From Phormidium willei BDU 130791 (GTDB lineage Bacteria > Cyanobacteriota > Cyanobacteriia > Cyanobacteriales > Geitlerinemataceae): a DNA stretch of 64,000 nucleotides. Position 1 is the stretch's first letter. The number at the start of each line of letters is the position of its first letter. Positions 43,948 through 56,200 of this stretch are shown here, piece after piece. Made by a program: the position numbers and the translations under genes. The DNA is taken from contig LSZA01000001.1 in assembly GCA_001637315.1 (NCBI GenBank), positions 80,627-144,626 on the forward strand, written 5' to 3'. The notes under the pieces are model-generated. The model saw nothing but the letters and a program-made list of their open reading frames with translations, did not search any database and was not told the DNA's origin.

Positions 43948-44404
43948 GTCGATTTACCTAAATTCAGGCGAATAGTCATGAATGAATAGAGTGGTGGTTA
44001 ATGAGGTATGGTCACTTTTAAGATGACTCACAATGAAATTTATAGACTGTCAACCTCGACCAACTCTGCACAATCAATCAAGTATTATTCATTGCATTTT
44101 TAAACCAAACGGGAATAGCAAACATGAGTCCATTTTGTGATCTACGAAAAATTACGCACACCTGTATTTATTTTTTGTTGTTTGCGTATTTTTCGTAAAA
44201 CTGTCAAGATATCATGGCAATTCCACAGAGTCCAGAATTAAGGCGACAAGACATCATACGGCGATCGCCCCAGTGCTTGCTTTGACTCCAAAATCGCTGA
44301 ACTTCCCTCGAATGAAGCATTGCCAAGATATCTCCAACCCTTTCGTCCAAAAGACTACCATAGGTATATAGGGGTCACTGCCTAAACTTATTGAACTGTT
44401 ATTG
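43948..44404. other. Spacer between divergent RTX and HTH-TPR genes
   Basis: This AT-rich 0.46-kb stretch has no gene recognised. It is followed at 44405 by the phased AAAAGTC motifs and should contain the RTX operon promoter. Confidence 0.5.
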
Positions 44405-44463
44405 AAAAGTCAGAAAAAGTCAGTTGCGCACATTAACTTCATAAAAAAGTCGGAGAAAGTCTG
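44405..44463. promoter_or_regulatory. Four 10-bp-phased AAAAGTC(A/G)G boxes
   Basis: Boxes start at 44405 and 44415 (AAAAGTCAG), 44445 (AAAAGTCGG) and 44455 (GAAAGTCTG). They form two pairs with exactly 10 bp within each pair and 40 bp between pairs, so all lie on one face of the helix. The HTH-TPR gene starts 38 bp later. A further pair is at 63557-63575, upstream of the giant gene. Confidence 0.6.
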
Positions 44464-44500
44464 CTAAACTGGAGCCAATTTAAGTCAGGTGGTTCATATT

Positions 44501-45772
44501 ATGGAGAACAACCGAGAGATTGCTCGCGCCCTTGCCTACATTAACCAGACTCTCACCGAGCATGAAGGAACAGTCCTCACGAATGCCCAGGTAATTGTCA
44601 TTCGAGGATCCATTAAAAATTGGACATATGCAAAGATGTCCAATGACTGCCCACCCCACCACCACCAGAACTATTTAAAAGACATCGGTAGCCAACTCTG
44701 GAAAAAGCTCGAAAACTATTGGGGCGTAACAGTTAAAAAGTCTCAAATCCGCACTGTCATTGACGAACAACTTCGACAAAATTCCTTACCTGACCCGGCA
44801 GTTTCAACAGCCTCAGCGACGTTACTATCACAGCGATATCAATGGCATAATGCCTTCAAACCCATATTGCTCAGAGCTTCGGACTATCACGACTGGCTTC
44901 CGGGTTATCACGAAGAATCCGACTTAGAGGCTTACAAACAGGCACTTTCAGAGAATTTTGCACAGTTGCAATATCTCGATCGCTACGAAGAAGTCCGCCA
45001 GCAATGGCAAGAGGTTCGAGGTATCGTCCATGTCTACGATTGGTCAGACCTACGTCACAATACTCTGACTTGGTTGCTCAATCGCGCTAAAAATCTGGGA
45101 GCATCCAAGTGGATCTGGCTCCATCACAGCGAACTCGCCTGGGGGAAGAGTGTCAGCGGCTATCCTGGGGCCGACGCAGAGAGCCTCGAAGAAATGGAAA
45201 CCCTATGGAAACAAGTTCCCTCAGTCTGTGTTTCGCCACTCGCCCAGTTGGAACTGCTCATTGATCTATGCGCTACAACGCTTGCCCTCAGACGATTTAA
45301 CGAAACGGATCGTTGGTTGTACGAAGCTAAGTCTATCTCTGAGGGAATCTCTGCTAACACTTGCGATCGCCGTTGGCAACGCTGCCGATTAGATCTCATC
45401 CACTATGAAGCTGAGTATCAAGCCGGGAGCGACCAATTAGCCGAAAGTATTCGACTCTACAGCAAGGCTGTTCAGGGTGCTAAAACACTCAAGTGCGATC
45501 GCGCCGTAGCTCGCAATCTATTAGGCTTAGCGCAAGTCTACATGTCCCGAGCGCATATTGAAGCCGCCAAACAGCACTTAGACAGTGGGTTTGTTAACGT
45601 ACGCAGTCATTGCGATCGTCGCGGTATGGGCTTTTTTGCTAAGGAACAGATCCGTTTAGCCAAAGCCACGGGCGATCGACAACAAGTTGCGCAATGGTTA
45701 GAGGTGGCTCGCTGCCAATTTGAACGACTGGGAATGACAGTCCAACTTCAGCGAACGAACCAACTTATCTAA
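44501..45772 (+). CDS. HTH-TPR protein (vWA-MoxR-associated-type N-terminal domain)
   Basis: The 423-residue protein starts at the ATG at 44501, with AGGTGG nine nt upstream. Residues 1-95 (ENNREIARALAYINQTLTEH, LTNAQVIVIRGSIKNWTYAK, YLKDIGSQLWKKLENYWGV) resemble the helix-turn-helix-like module found at the N-terminus of many cyanobacterial NB-ARC/AAA signalling proteins. No P-loop follows. The remainder is helical with TPR-like pairs (RLYSKAVQGAKTLKCDRAVA, RNLLGLAQVYMSRAHIEAAK). It is probably a DNA-binding or adaptor protein with a protein-interaction tail. It faces away from the RTX genes and toward the GNAT/giant operon; its promoter carries the phased boxes. Confidence 0.7.
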   Translation: MENNREIARALAYINQTLTEHEGTVLTNAQVIVIRGSIKNWTYAKMSNDCPPHHHQNYLKDIGSQLWKKLENYWGVTVKKSQIRTVIDEQLRQNSLPDPAVSTASATLLSQRYQWHNAFKPILLRASDYHDWLPGYHEESDLEAYKQALSENFAQLQYLDRYEEVRQQWQEVRGIVHVYDWSDLRHNTLTWLLNRAKNLGASKWIWLHHSELAWGKSVSGYPGADAESLEEMETLWKQVPSVCVSPLAQLELLIDLCATTLALRRFNETDRWLYEAKSISEGISANTCDRRWQRCRLDLIHYEAEYQAGSDQLAESIRLYSKAVQGAKTLKCDRAVARNLLGLAQVYMSRAHIEAAKQHLDSGFVNVRSHCDRRGMGFFAKEQIRLAKATGDRQQVAQWLEVARCQFERLGMTVQLQRTNQLI

Positions 45773-46131
45773 CCCACTCATCTATTCAGAGGCGATCATA
45801 TCGAGGCGATCGTACTCTCCTCATTGTCTAGGATGGAATGCCAGTGGCTGGGGAGAGACACGATCAGTGTAAGACATCCAAACATTGTGCCAAATCTAGT
45901 TCGTTCAAAAATTCCCGGTTTTACGCGAAATGTCAAAAGACTGTTATCTTTTTTCACAAAGACAGAATGTTGGTACAGATGGGAGTCTCTACATTTGGTC
46001 AGTTGCAATAGTGTATAAATTATTGTGAGTAGCAAATTGCTGAACAGATCACGATTCCGTGGCTGATATGAACGATTGGGTATCAAAAACACTTCTATAT
46101 CGCACAAAGTCAATACTCCCAGTTTGTCAGC
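45773..46131. other. Spacer between convergent genes, nothing recognised
   Basis: The 359-bp spacer lies between the 3' ends of the HTH-TPR and GNAT genes. No gene, RNA or clear terminator is recognised. Confidence 0.5.
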
Positions 46132-47142
46132 TCAAAATATCGGTTTACCCTTCGGATCTCGTAGAACTTTGCCGTCTGGGTCACGCTTCGCATCACGAAA
46201 TAGGTACTGACCCATGCTGTCTTGCTGAAGCCGTAGCTTGCCGTCCCGAAAGGCGTAATCTGGCGGGCAAAACTGCGGAACGCCTTGGTATTCCAGCAAG
46301 CCCGTCGGTTCGAGCAGGATGGGGCAAGTGACGAGTTCGCTATCACTATTGAAAACAAATCCCTGAGATTGGGGATCGCGGACGGGTACGGGGTAGATGG
46401 GGCGATCGCCCGATGTTTTATAAAGATTGCCCACTTCATCTCGGAGGGGTTGTAGGAAGACTGGCTCGCCTGCTGGGTTCTTCACCAGTTCTCCAGTTTT
46501 CGGATCTTTGAGAGGTAGGAAACCTGGCTCCGCATCGGGGTTGGCTTCGAGTTCGGGGTGGGGTGGATGAAGTGAGGGCAGGTCGGCGTCGGGGTCGATG
46601 TTGTAGTGTTTGGTGTACTGGACGGCGGCTTTGGTGAAGCCGAAGCGTTCGAGCAGGGCGTGGATACCGGTTTGGTCGGCTCCGACGAGGATGTCGATGT
46701 CGTTGACTTTCATTTCCTGGGCTTTTTGGATGGCGGCGCTGGCGAGGAGTTGGATAGTTTCGGGGTTGCGGTGGTCGGGGTGGACGTAGAGACCTAGGAC
46801 GGAGCCGACACGCCGATCGATGAAGGGGTTATCCAGGGCTTCGTCGGTCATGAACTCTTCGGGTATATCTGGCGGTGGTGCTTCGTCATAGAAATACACG
46901 ATTAGACAGCCGACAATCGCTTTACTTTCATGACTTTCATGTTCGCCCTCCTCGCCGTTTTCCAACACCCAGCCAAAACTGAGAGGTTTGGAGAGCTGTT
47001 GGGAGATGTAGCGCTCGAAGTTGAATTCGGGAAATGGAGTCATGGATGGATCGACTCGGGCGCGATCGGCTGCAAATGCTTGCCATAGCGGGGCAATCGC
47101 GGTGGCATCTTCAGGAGTGGCGGGGCGGTGAGTATAAGTCAT
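46132..47142 (-). CDS. GNAT-like acetyltransferase with a repetitive C-terminal tail
   Basis: This is a 336-residue protein. Residues 1-190 resemble a GNAT domain (RPATPEDATAIAPLWQAFAA, SVLGLYVHPDHRNPETIQLL, DIDILVGADQTGIHALLERF), though the acetyl-CoA loop RNPETI lacks the usual Q/RxxGxG/A glycines, so activity is uncertain. The last 140 residues have repeats of the form DPxTGELVxNPxGEPVF, DEVGNLYKTSGDRPIYPVPV and DPDGKVLRDPKGKPIF, probably successive beta-hairpins. The gene starts 73 bp after the giant gene on the same strand with no terminator between, so the two are probably co-transcribed. Confidence 0.7.
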   Translation of the reverse strand: MTYTHRPATPEDATAIAPLWQAFAADRARVDPSMTPFPEFNFERYISQQLSKPLSFGWVLENGEEGEHESHESKAIVGCLIVYFYDEAPPPDIPEEFMTDEALDNPFIDRRVGSVLGLYVHPDHRNPETIQLLASAAIQKAQEMKVNDIDILVGADQTGIHALLERFGFTKAAVQYTKHYNIDPDADLPSLHPPHPELEANPDAEPGFLPLKDPKTGELVKNPAGEPVFLQPLRDEVGNLYKTSGDRPIYPVPVRDPQSQGFVFNSDSELVTCPILLEPTGLLEYQGVPQFCPPDYAFRDGKLRLQQDSMGQYLFRDAKRDPDGKVLRDPKGKPIF

Positions 47143-47215
47143 GGAATTTTCTTGTGTTTAGTATTTGAGACAGCCTGGACATCATTTCAGCTACTTCGAG
47201 CCGAGTTAAAAAATA

Positions 47216-50200
47216 TTACGGGAACTGAAATATTAGTGGCTTGAAGCTATCAAGCAAATCTTTGAAAGTAGCCCAAGCCGCTTTGTTTGTTGTGCTGCTA
47301 AAGAACTTCTCGAACGCACTTTTAGCTTGCTTGTAAGCTCCGCCTAAATCGAGATCGACTAAGTCTTCACCAGCTGCTCCAAACATTTTGCCGATAGATT
47401 TAAGGTGCTTTAGTAACTTGACGTAAGCGCTATCCTCTTTCCCATTCTCATCCTTTTCTGTATCTTCTGCATCCTGTTTTTTCATTTTCTCTAAGTCATT
47501 TTTCCAGCCTTTTTTGAGATAGTTTCCAGCTTTCTCCCAGCTTTTAAGCATTTCTTTCATGCCTTTCGTTGCACCTTCGATAGCCGTTGCAAACGCCAGC
47601 CCTGTATAGGCGACATTCTCCACGCCGTTGGCAAATGCCCCGATATTCTCTGCCGCCTTTTGAAGTTTAGCTGCATCGACAATGTTTCCTAAGAAGCCTG
47701 CAACAATAGTCGGGCATTTTTTCTCTTGGTCTTCCTCGCCTTCTTTGGGAGGTTGGGCGAATTTGAGATCTTTGGTTGCATTTTCGATCGCTTTGGGCAG
47801 CTTCGTCCAAATGCTTGAGATTTTACCGATACCTTCAAGCCAGCCCCAGAAGCCACCTTTGTCAATGAATTTGTCTTTTGCAACTTGCGCCGTATTGTTT
47901 GCCATATTGAGTACTTGGAACGTCGAATTAAGAACGCCCTCAGTCATTTTCTGACCCGTGCTGAAGACCTGATTTAGAATCTTGGTAATGCCGCCAAACT
48001 CATCTCCATCTTCAATGGCGCGAATGGCTTCCAAGATGTTGACCGGAGCGCCTTGCATTGCATCGATAAGACCCCAAATCTGCTTGCCGCCGGGAGCTGC
48101 GAGCAAGTCAAGCTTGAGCTGTGCGTCGCCAAACAACTTGATATCGTCTAGTTTTTGACCGGACAGACCCGTGACCACCGCGCTGGCAACACCCTGAACG
48201 AAGTGTAAGATGCCTTTAATGTCGTCATCGCTTTGGATCGAGCGAATGCCTTTTTCGATGCCAATCCCCAGTTTGCGGGCGGCGTCGAGCGATCGCTTCA
48301 GTGCTTCGATTGTCGATCGGGCGACCTGTTTGCCCAGGATAGTGAGACAAGTGCAACCAGCCTTGAGGAGGTTACCGAGATAGGTACTCATGCCCTGAGC
48401 AGCGGCCATTACAATTCCAAAAATTGCGCCCACCCAGTCTCCATTCACCGCAGCCCAGACGGCATTGATGGACGCACTAATCAGCAGAGTAATCGGCTTG
48501 AGTTTCGGGAAGAGCATTCCCACAAAACCGACAACGAGCTGAAGTACCTGGACGAGTTCGCCCCAGAATGCACGCTCGCGGGCTTTGCGTTCCGCTTTAC
48601 GGATATCGATGATTTTTTCGAGAATTTCCCAGGCTTGTTTGGCGAGATCGAAAGAAATCTTGACAGATTGGTCTGCCAGTGCAGTCTGGGTTTCGGTTTG
48701 GGCGACGACTGCTGCGATGATTTGACGCTCTTCAGACAGCAATCGAGAGTCTTCGATCGAGTCGGTGAGCAGCCGAGCGGCAACCGACATATCCTCACGC
48801 GCTTCTTCGAGCAACGTCGCGTCTTCCTGGGCTTCGCGATAGAGATCGTTGAGTCGATCGCGGAAGCGATTACCTTCGATGAGAAGCGCCCCGATCGCAG
48901 CGGTCATGTTCTCACGAGCGACTTGCTCCACTTCACCATCGAGCGCCGAGAACATCGCTGCGCGGGTGGTGGCTAGTACCTCTTTCACCTCGTCCGGCAA
49001 GTCGGGCTGGCGATCGGTGAAGTCGGCAATCTGCTGCGCCAGCTCGGCCATCAGGGCTTGGCTTTGGGCTTCGTCCTCCGCCTCGGCAGTTAGCTCCTCC
49101 AAACCGAGATTGCCCCGCGCTGCATTCAACGCCTCGCGCAGATCGTCCTCCGACTGCAACTGCCGCAACTGCTCCAGCTTCGATTGGGCGATGAGACGCT
49201 GCCGCTCCAGCTCGATGCGCTCGCGCTCTAGTCGCGCCTCCACAGCTGCCTCGATTTCCGCCTGACGCTGCTCGGCGATTTCCCGTTCTAGCTCCGCCTG
49301 ACCGAGATTGAGCTGCTCGAGGTTCACAAGCTGGATGAAGGTTTGTTCCGTACGATTTCGTACGCCATCGATCGCCGCCAAGCGAGCCTGAGCGATCGCC
49401 ACCGCTTGCTCCTTCTCGGTTTTCTCGGCTTCGGTGTCGGCGATCTGCTGACTGAGTTGCGTCAGCTCTTCGGATAGCGTCGTTTGTCGTGCTTCTAAGT
49501 CTTTGCGAGCTTTATCAGCAGCATCTCTAATTGCGCCGAAACGATCGGCCTGAGCCTGAGCGCGGCGCTGCAACTCGCGGTATTTGAGCATTTCGCGATA
49601 GTAGCGATTCGCGTTGACGCGATCGGAGGAGCGGGCGATACCGCCGGAGCAACTGCCGCCGCGATCGCTGGCTAAGTCGCGATAGTCGCGGTAATACAGC
49701 GCTGCTGCGGTCGCCATGTCGTTGTTGGTCGCCACCTCCAACAGGCGTTTCGCTTCTTCTAGACCGGCTTCTGCCATCTCTTGCAGGCGCTGCTGAAGCT
49801 GGAATTCCAGCTCGTTGACCTCGGCTTGTTTCTGCGCGGCCTCCAGGGTGTAGTTGGCGTTCAGTTCGGTTGCCTTCAGTAGTTCACTTAGCTGAGACTG
49901 GTAATCCTTAGCAGCGGCTAGATGCTCGTCACTTTGGTCTAGAAGGTCGCTTTGTAGTTTTTGCAGCGGCTCGGTTAGGGCTTTACTGCTGGCTTCGGAT
50001 TGTTCGGCGAGGCGCTGGGCTTCGGCCAGGGCGGCGCGAGCATCGTCGAGCTGTTGCTGGAGTTGTGTGAAGTCGGTGTCGGGGCTTTCGAGGTAGGCCG
50101 CGATTAGAGCCTGTTCGGCGAGGACGACCTCGTTTTGTGCCGCAAGTAAGGTGCGCTTCTGGCTGAGGCTAGCTTGCTCGGCGGTGAGGATAGCGGCTTT

Positions 50201-53200
50201 GTTGTCCAGTGCGCCGATCGCCTCGCTCAGTTGCGCCAGTTTCGTGGCGGCGTCCGGCTCGGTGGAATCGGTCAGGTCGCCGGACTGGGCGATCAGCTCG
50301 TTCCGCAGGGCGTTGACCTGTTGCAGCTCCGTCGCGAGTGCCGTGCTTTGCCGTTCGACCCAGGCTTCACTGTCCGCGAGGTTGTGTTGCAGGGCTTGGG
50401 CTTGTTGTTGAACGTCGCCTTTTTCATCTAGTAAGGACTCGATCTCGCCCAGATAGTCATCCTGAGCCGTATCGAACTCATCCCAACCGTCGTTTGCTTT
50501 GTCGGTGTAGGTGTCCGTTTCGACCTCGGCCTGTGCCAGCTCCTCTTGCAGAGTAGGCAGCAGTGCTTCGAGTTCGGTGGCGTTCATCAGTTCGATGTCG
50601 GCTTCACCGGATTCGATGTCGGCGCGGAGTTCTTCCGGCAGGTCGTCCAGGTCAACGCCTTCGAGCAGGTCGAGCTGTTCGACGTTGGTGGGCAGTTGCG
50701 ATCGCGCGGCTTCGAGAACTTCTACCAGGTTGCGAGTGACGCCGATCGGGGTGGCTGCGCCGTTGGCGGCGGTGTTGGCCGCGCCCCACTGTTCGACGAG
50801 GGGAATCAGGCGCTCTTCTTCGCGGCTGGCGGCGTTGCGATCGAGGATGCCGTCAATGCCTTGGGCGCGAAGCTGCTGGGCGTATTTGCTGTAGGTGTTC
50901 CAGAGAATCCAGTGGTGGTCGATGTGGGTGATTTTGACCCATTTCGTTTTCTTCTTGCCATACCAGGTGCGGCGGTAGGTTTTGCGCCATTCGTACCAGA
51001 AGGGGCCGTTTTTGCGGCTGAGTTCCCAGTGTTTGGCGGCCTGGTCGGCGTACCACTGGGCTTGGGCGATGACGGCGGCGCTTTGGGCGTCGGTTTGGGT
51101 TTGTTCGGCGGTGGATTGGTTGAGTTGTTGTCGGTATTCGGTGTAGTGCCGATCGGTTTCGGCTTGAAGTAGGTCGATCGCCGTGCCGTTGGTGTTGGCG
51201 TGTTCGATGAAGGTCGGGCGATGGAGAACCTGGGCGTTGGCGACGATCGGGGCGAGGTGGCTTTCCTTATCGTCTTGCAGTGCCTGAGCCGTGATGTCTT
51301 CGCTATACCAGTCCGTCCAGGTGACGCCGTCGGTGGAGGTACGGGTGTAAAGGTTGTTATCGATACCGAGGTAGGTTTGGCGGATAGTGTCGCCTTCGCG
51401 GTGTTGGTCGATATCCGCAATCGTCGGAATAGAGGTGATATCCCAGCCGGTTGCCGTCGTTGAGTTAACCGTTCGCGTATAGACCTGGTTATTCGGTGCG
51501 TGACGCATCGAGTAGACGATGTCATCGCCAATAACGTTAAGGTTGTACTCGCCTTCTGAATTGCCTCCGATGATGTTGCGATAACGCCAGTTAATGCCGT
51601 CAGCGCTATCACGCAGGTAGACATTGTTGTTCGGGTGTTTCCAGAATTGGAAGATGCGATCGCCTGCTTTCAACGTGCGAACGCTCTCGCTTTCTTTCAG
51701 GTGCATTCCAGCGGCAATCCAATTCGTCCAGGTTTTGCCACCATCAGTGGACGTACGACGGTAAGCGTGATTCAGCACGGCATCAAGGGCAGTTTGAATC
51801 GTGACGCCGTTAAATTCGACAGTCTCGATATTGTTGAGCGCAAGGTTGGTGGTGTTGTCGCTGGCTTCCCAGTCAGTCCAGGTGATACCGTCAGTGCTTT
51901 CGCGAGTGTAGAGCTTGTCATCGACGCCGCGATAGCGCTGAACGAGACGATCGCCATCTTTGAATTGCTCGAAGTCCTGAAGCGTTATTGCCGTGCTGTA
52001 CGTGCGGGTTTGCTCGACTCCATCTACGATCGGTCGTGAGGAGATACGACGATCTGTACGCAGTGCAGAGAGAACGAGGGTGTTGCCAACTACGTCAGCG
52101 TTGTAACCGTTAGTCGGTGCGCCAATGTCAGCATAATTCCAGCTTGTCCAAGTTATTCCATCCGTAGAACTACGTTGAACGACATATTTATTGCTCTGAT
52201 TTTGGGTAACTTGATAAACGCGATCGCCGACCGAAATCATCTGGATTGCTCCAGGTGTCGCGGTCTGACCGACGTACTTCCAGTCCGTCCAGGTGTTGCC
52301 GCCATCGTCGGAAACGCGCTCGTAGGCACGACCGACGGGGTCGCTTGAATCGCGAACGAGCTGAATCGTCTTGCCGTCGAATTCGTGCGTGATGGCATTC
52401 TCAAAGTCGAGATTGGATGTCTCGTTGGCAACGGCTGGAATTTCGTCGTGACGCCACTGCGCCTGGTCTAACGCTTCATCGATCGGTGTCCAGTCACTCC
52501 AGTCTTTACCATCGGCAGTGTGGCGGACATATTTCTTGCCGTCAGTCCCTTCGTAGGACTGAACCAGCTTGCCGTCGATAATTTCTTGGGAGAAATCATC
52601 CAGCGTTTTGGTTGGCGACCAGTTGCTTGCTGACCAGCTTGCTCCGTCGGCTGTTTGTCGCGTATAGAGGCGGTTGTCAGTGTGGCGTCGGGCGAAGACG
52701 AGTCGATCGCCAATCACGTCGATTTGCATTTCACCGACGGTGGCATTGCTGACTTTAATCCAGCGACTCGGCCAACTTGTACCCTTGCTCGAGCCACGCA
52801 TCCAGGTCGTTCCGTCTAGCCCTTGGAAAATCTGAACGAGACGATCGCCCACTTCTATCATCCGAACGTTGCCATTTGTTACGTGCCCGGTGGTATGACG
52901 CCAATCAGTCCAGGTTTCGCCACTGTCCTCGGAGTAGCGACCGTAGATGCTGCCATCTGTGGTGGTTGCCTCGATTAGCTTGCCGTCAAATTCATGGCGA
53001 GCGACGGGCGATTCTTGAATAACGGTCGAATCGAAATTCTCCAGATAGTTTTGTCGCCAGTCGCTCTGTGCGATCGCGTCGTCAAAGCTTTCCCACTCGC
53101 TCCAGGTTTCGCCATCTTCGGTATGGCGAGTCATCAGGAGATCGTCCATACCGCGATAGACCTGAACTAGCTTGCCGTCCACCGTCTCCTGATGAACATC

Positions 53201-56200
53201 CCCCATAATTTGCGGCGTCGTTGGTTGCCATCCCGTCCAGCGCGTACTATTCGGCGGCAGAGAGCGGGTGTAGTTACGGTGGTCGCTGTTGCCACGTACG
53301 TTGGCGATAAGTCGATCGCCAACTGCCGTCACAATTAACTTGCCATTCGGACCGTTACTGAGTTTCGAGCGCGTCCAGACTTCACCATCAGTCGATCGCA
53401 GTGCATAAACGCGATTATTCGTAGATTTGATAATGTGATAGAGCGCGTCGTTGTGAGCGATCGTCTGAATTTCTTCACCGGCTTTTAGATAGCTACTTGT
53501 CGCTTTCCAGTCACGCCAAGTACTACCGTCAGTGGTAGAAACGCGAGTAAAGAGCTGGCGGTTTGCACCGGGAACAATCTGAACGAAACGATCGCCCAGC
53601 TTCGTCTCGACTAATTCATCCGCTGCGAAATCGTCGAACGTTCCTTTCGTTGCCCAATCAGTCCAGGTGTCACCGTCAGTCGTCTCGCGAGTGTAGAGTT
53701 TGTCATCAATGCCGCGATAGGTCTGCACCAGGCGATCGTCGATCGTCTCTTGGCTGACACCGCCAACCGTCTGGTTCTGAGTGATGTCATATCCCGACCA
53801 TGCGAAGCGTCCGTGGAGCTGACGGCTGTGGAATTTGTTATCCGAACCGCGCCAGGACATGACAACGTGGTTGCCTACACGATTGACGCTGAAGTCTTCG
53901 CTGCCTGCACTACTGACTCGTGTCCAACGACGCCAGCTCGTACCGCTGGTGGACGATCGCGCCCAGATTGCACCATTATCGTCTTGCGCGACCTGGAATA
54001 GCCGCTCGCCCATGTCAAACAGCTCGATCTTGCCGTTGACACCACCAGAGATAGTTGACCACTCCGTCCAGGTTTTGCCGTTGTCTTCGGAGTAGCGCTG
54101 ATAGATGAGGTCGTTTTCAGCGGTGACGATTTCGATGAGTTTGTCGCCGAACTCTGCCTGAGAAACGCGATCGCGGTGCTGAATCAAAGATTCATCGCGG
54201 ACGGCGGGGAGGTTTGCCAGTCGCCAGTCGGACTGCTCAGTTGCGCTTTCGGGGCTTTCCCACTCCGTCCATTTGACGCCGTCTTCGGTGTGGCGCAGAT
54301 AGGTGTTGCCGTCGATCCCTTTGAAGGATTGGATTAGGCGATCGCCGATGACTTCTTGTTGAATGTCATTAAGACTCGCAACGGGCGCATGGTTCAGCGA
54401 TTGCCAGTTACCAGGTTTGATGGCGCGAGTGTAGACGCGGTTCGTTCCGCTCTGGCGCATCGACACCACAGCACGATCTCCGATCGTATCGACATCAAAA
54501 TCACCACTGGTGGCAATGCCGAGGTGCGTCCAGTTCGACCAATCTTGACCGTCGGACGAGTAGCGGGTGTAGACGTGGTTATTGGGATGTTTGACGATTT
54601 GATAGAGCTTGCCCTCGACTTCGGCAAACTTCATGTTGTCGTCTTGGCTGTAGAGGTTATTGAGTTTCCAGCTACTCCAAGTTTCACCGTTGTCAGCGGA
54701 GTGGCGAGTATAGGTGTGGTTGTCGTCGGCACGGACGGATTCGACGATCGTTCCGTTGAATTCGGTGCGGACAATTTTTGTGGGGTCGTAGTCGAGCGCC
54801 TCTGCCCAGTCATTTCGCTCAGCTTCAGCTTTAGCTTCGGAGGCTTCTTGTTCGGCTTTTAGGCGATCGTATTCAGCTAGGTGAGTTGCCAGAGCTTTTT
54901 GCTCTTCAACATAATCGCCATTTTCTTGCGTATTACTAAGAATCTCATGAGCTATCTCAACTAGTTCACTGTCAGCAGGACTTTCTAGAGGAGGATTTGA
55001 TTTGTCCTTGAGTTCCCAATCGACTAACTTCTGATCGATTTCTTGCTGTACTAGATTTCGTTCCTCAGCAGCTTGTTTTGCCTTATCTAGTTCTGCAATA
55101 CGATTGTCACGGGCTGCTGGGTTAGGATGGCGACCTTCTCGACGACCATACCGCACATAGTGATATGAGCCACCAGGAATTCTGCCATGACGAATATGCC
55201 AGTCTACGTCTCTGTTCTCTTTTCGATATGACTGTTCGTCAAAGATGCCTAGTCGGCTTGTCCAATATTCAGCTTGTTCAGTATGTTCTTCATACTGCTG
55301 CTGATACTCATCACGCAATGCATATAGAAGCTGCAAGTCTTTTCGCTTGAATCGCTCCAACGCCACCTTCTCAGCCTCAAGGCGCTCCGTAATCGGCTGA
55401 ATCTCCGCCCACAGCGCCGCATCCTGCGCCACCATCAGCTTCAACTGCTCGATCTCATCCTCAACAAACCCAACCGCCTCGCGGATCTCATCCTCACGTG
55501 GCGCAACCACCGCCAACGTCTGCAACGCATCGCGCAAATTCGCCCGCGTCCGCGCCAAATCGCCGTGCGGGTCGCCAAACTCCGACTCAATGCGATCGAG
55601 TAGCGCATCCACCGACGCCGACAGCGCCGCCTGATCTTCACCCTGCGCCTTCGTTTGCGCGTGACCCTCCTGCAACTGCTGCGATCGCGCGATCGCCGAC
55701 TCGTAGAGCGCCTGACGCGCCGCATCGTTCAACTGCGCGTAACCCAGCACCGAATCCTCAGCCGTTGCCGCCTCCGCCGCCTCTTCCACGGCCAACAGTG
55801 CCTCCAGCGCCGCCAGACGATCGACATTGCTATCGAGCTGTTCGCGCACCTCGCGCTCCTGAGACTGGCGCAGATCCTCCAGCGCCGCCATCGATGCCTC
55901 CAGACGATCGCGCAGTTGCGCCACCGCTCCCTGAGTCGCTGCCCGCAGCTCGCTCAACGCTTCCCGTTGCGCCGTCGTATCCGCAATCAGCGCATCGATC
56001 GCCGCCAGACTTTCCGCGTCGGTCAGCGCCGCCCGCTCCGTTTGCCAACCGGACAGCAAATCGTCAAGCTGCGACTGCTGCGTTGCCAACTCGGCATCCC
56101 GCTCTTCCAGACGTGCGATGTAGTCCTCCACCTGCGGCGCGATCTGGTTCGGGAACAGGTTTAGATCCGACTCCGAACCGAGCAAGCCGAAGCTCATCAA

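Noticed and set aside
45796..46113. 105-codon minus-strand frame between the HTH-TPR and GNAT genes
   Set aside because: No ribosome-binding site, no family features, and unlike coding sequence in this genome.
51310..54750. CRISPR-like regular spacing of GTCCAGG-type words
   Set aside because: The periodicity comes from Trp-Thr-Asp-Trp codons of protein repeats in a continuous frame. The repeats are degenerate and spacers are not unique sequences of constant size.
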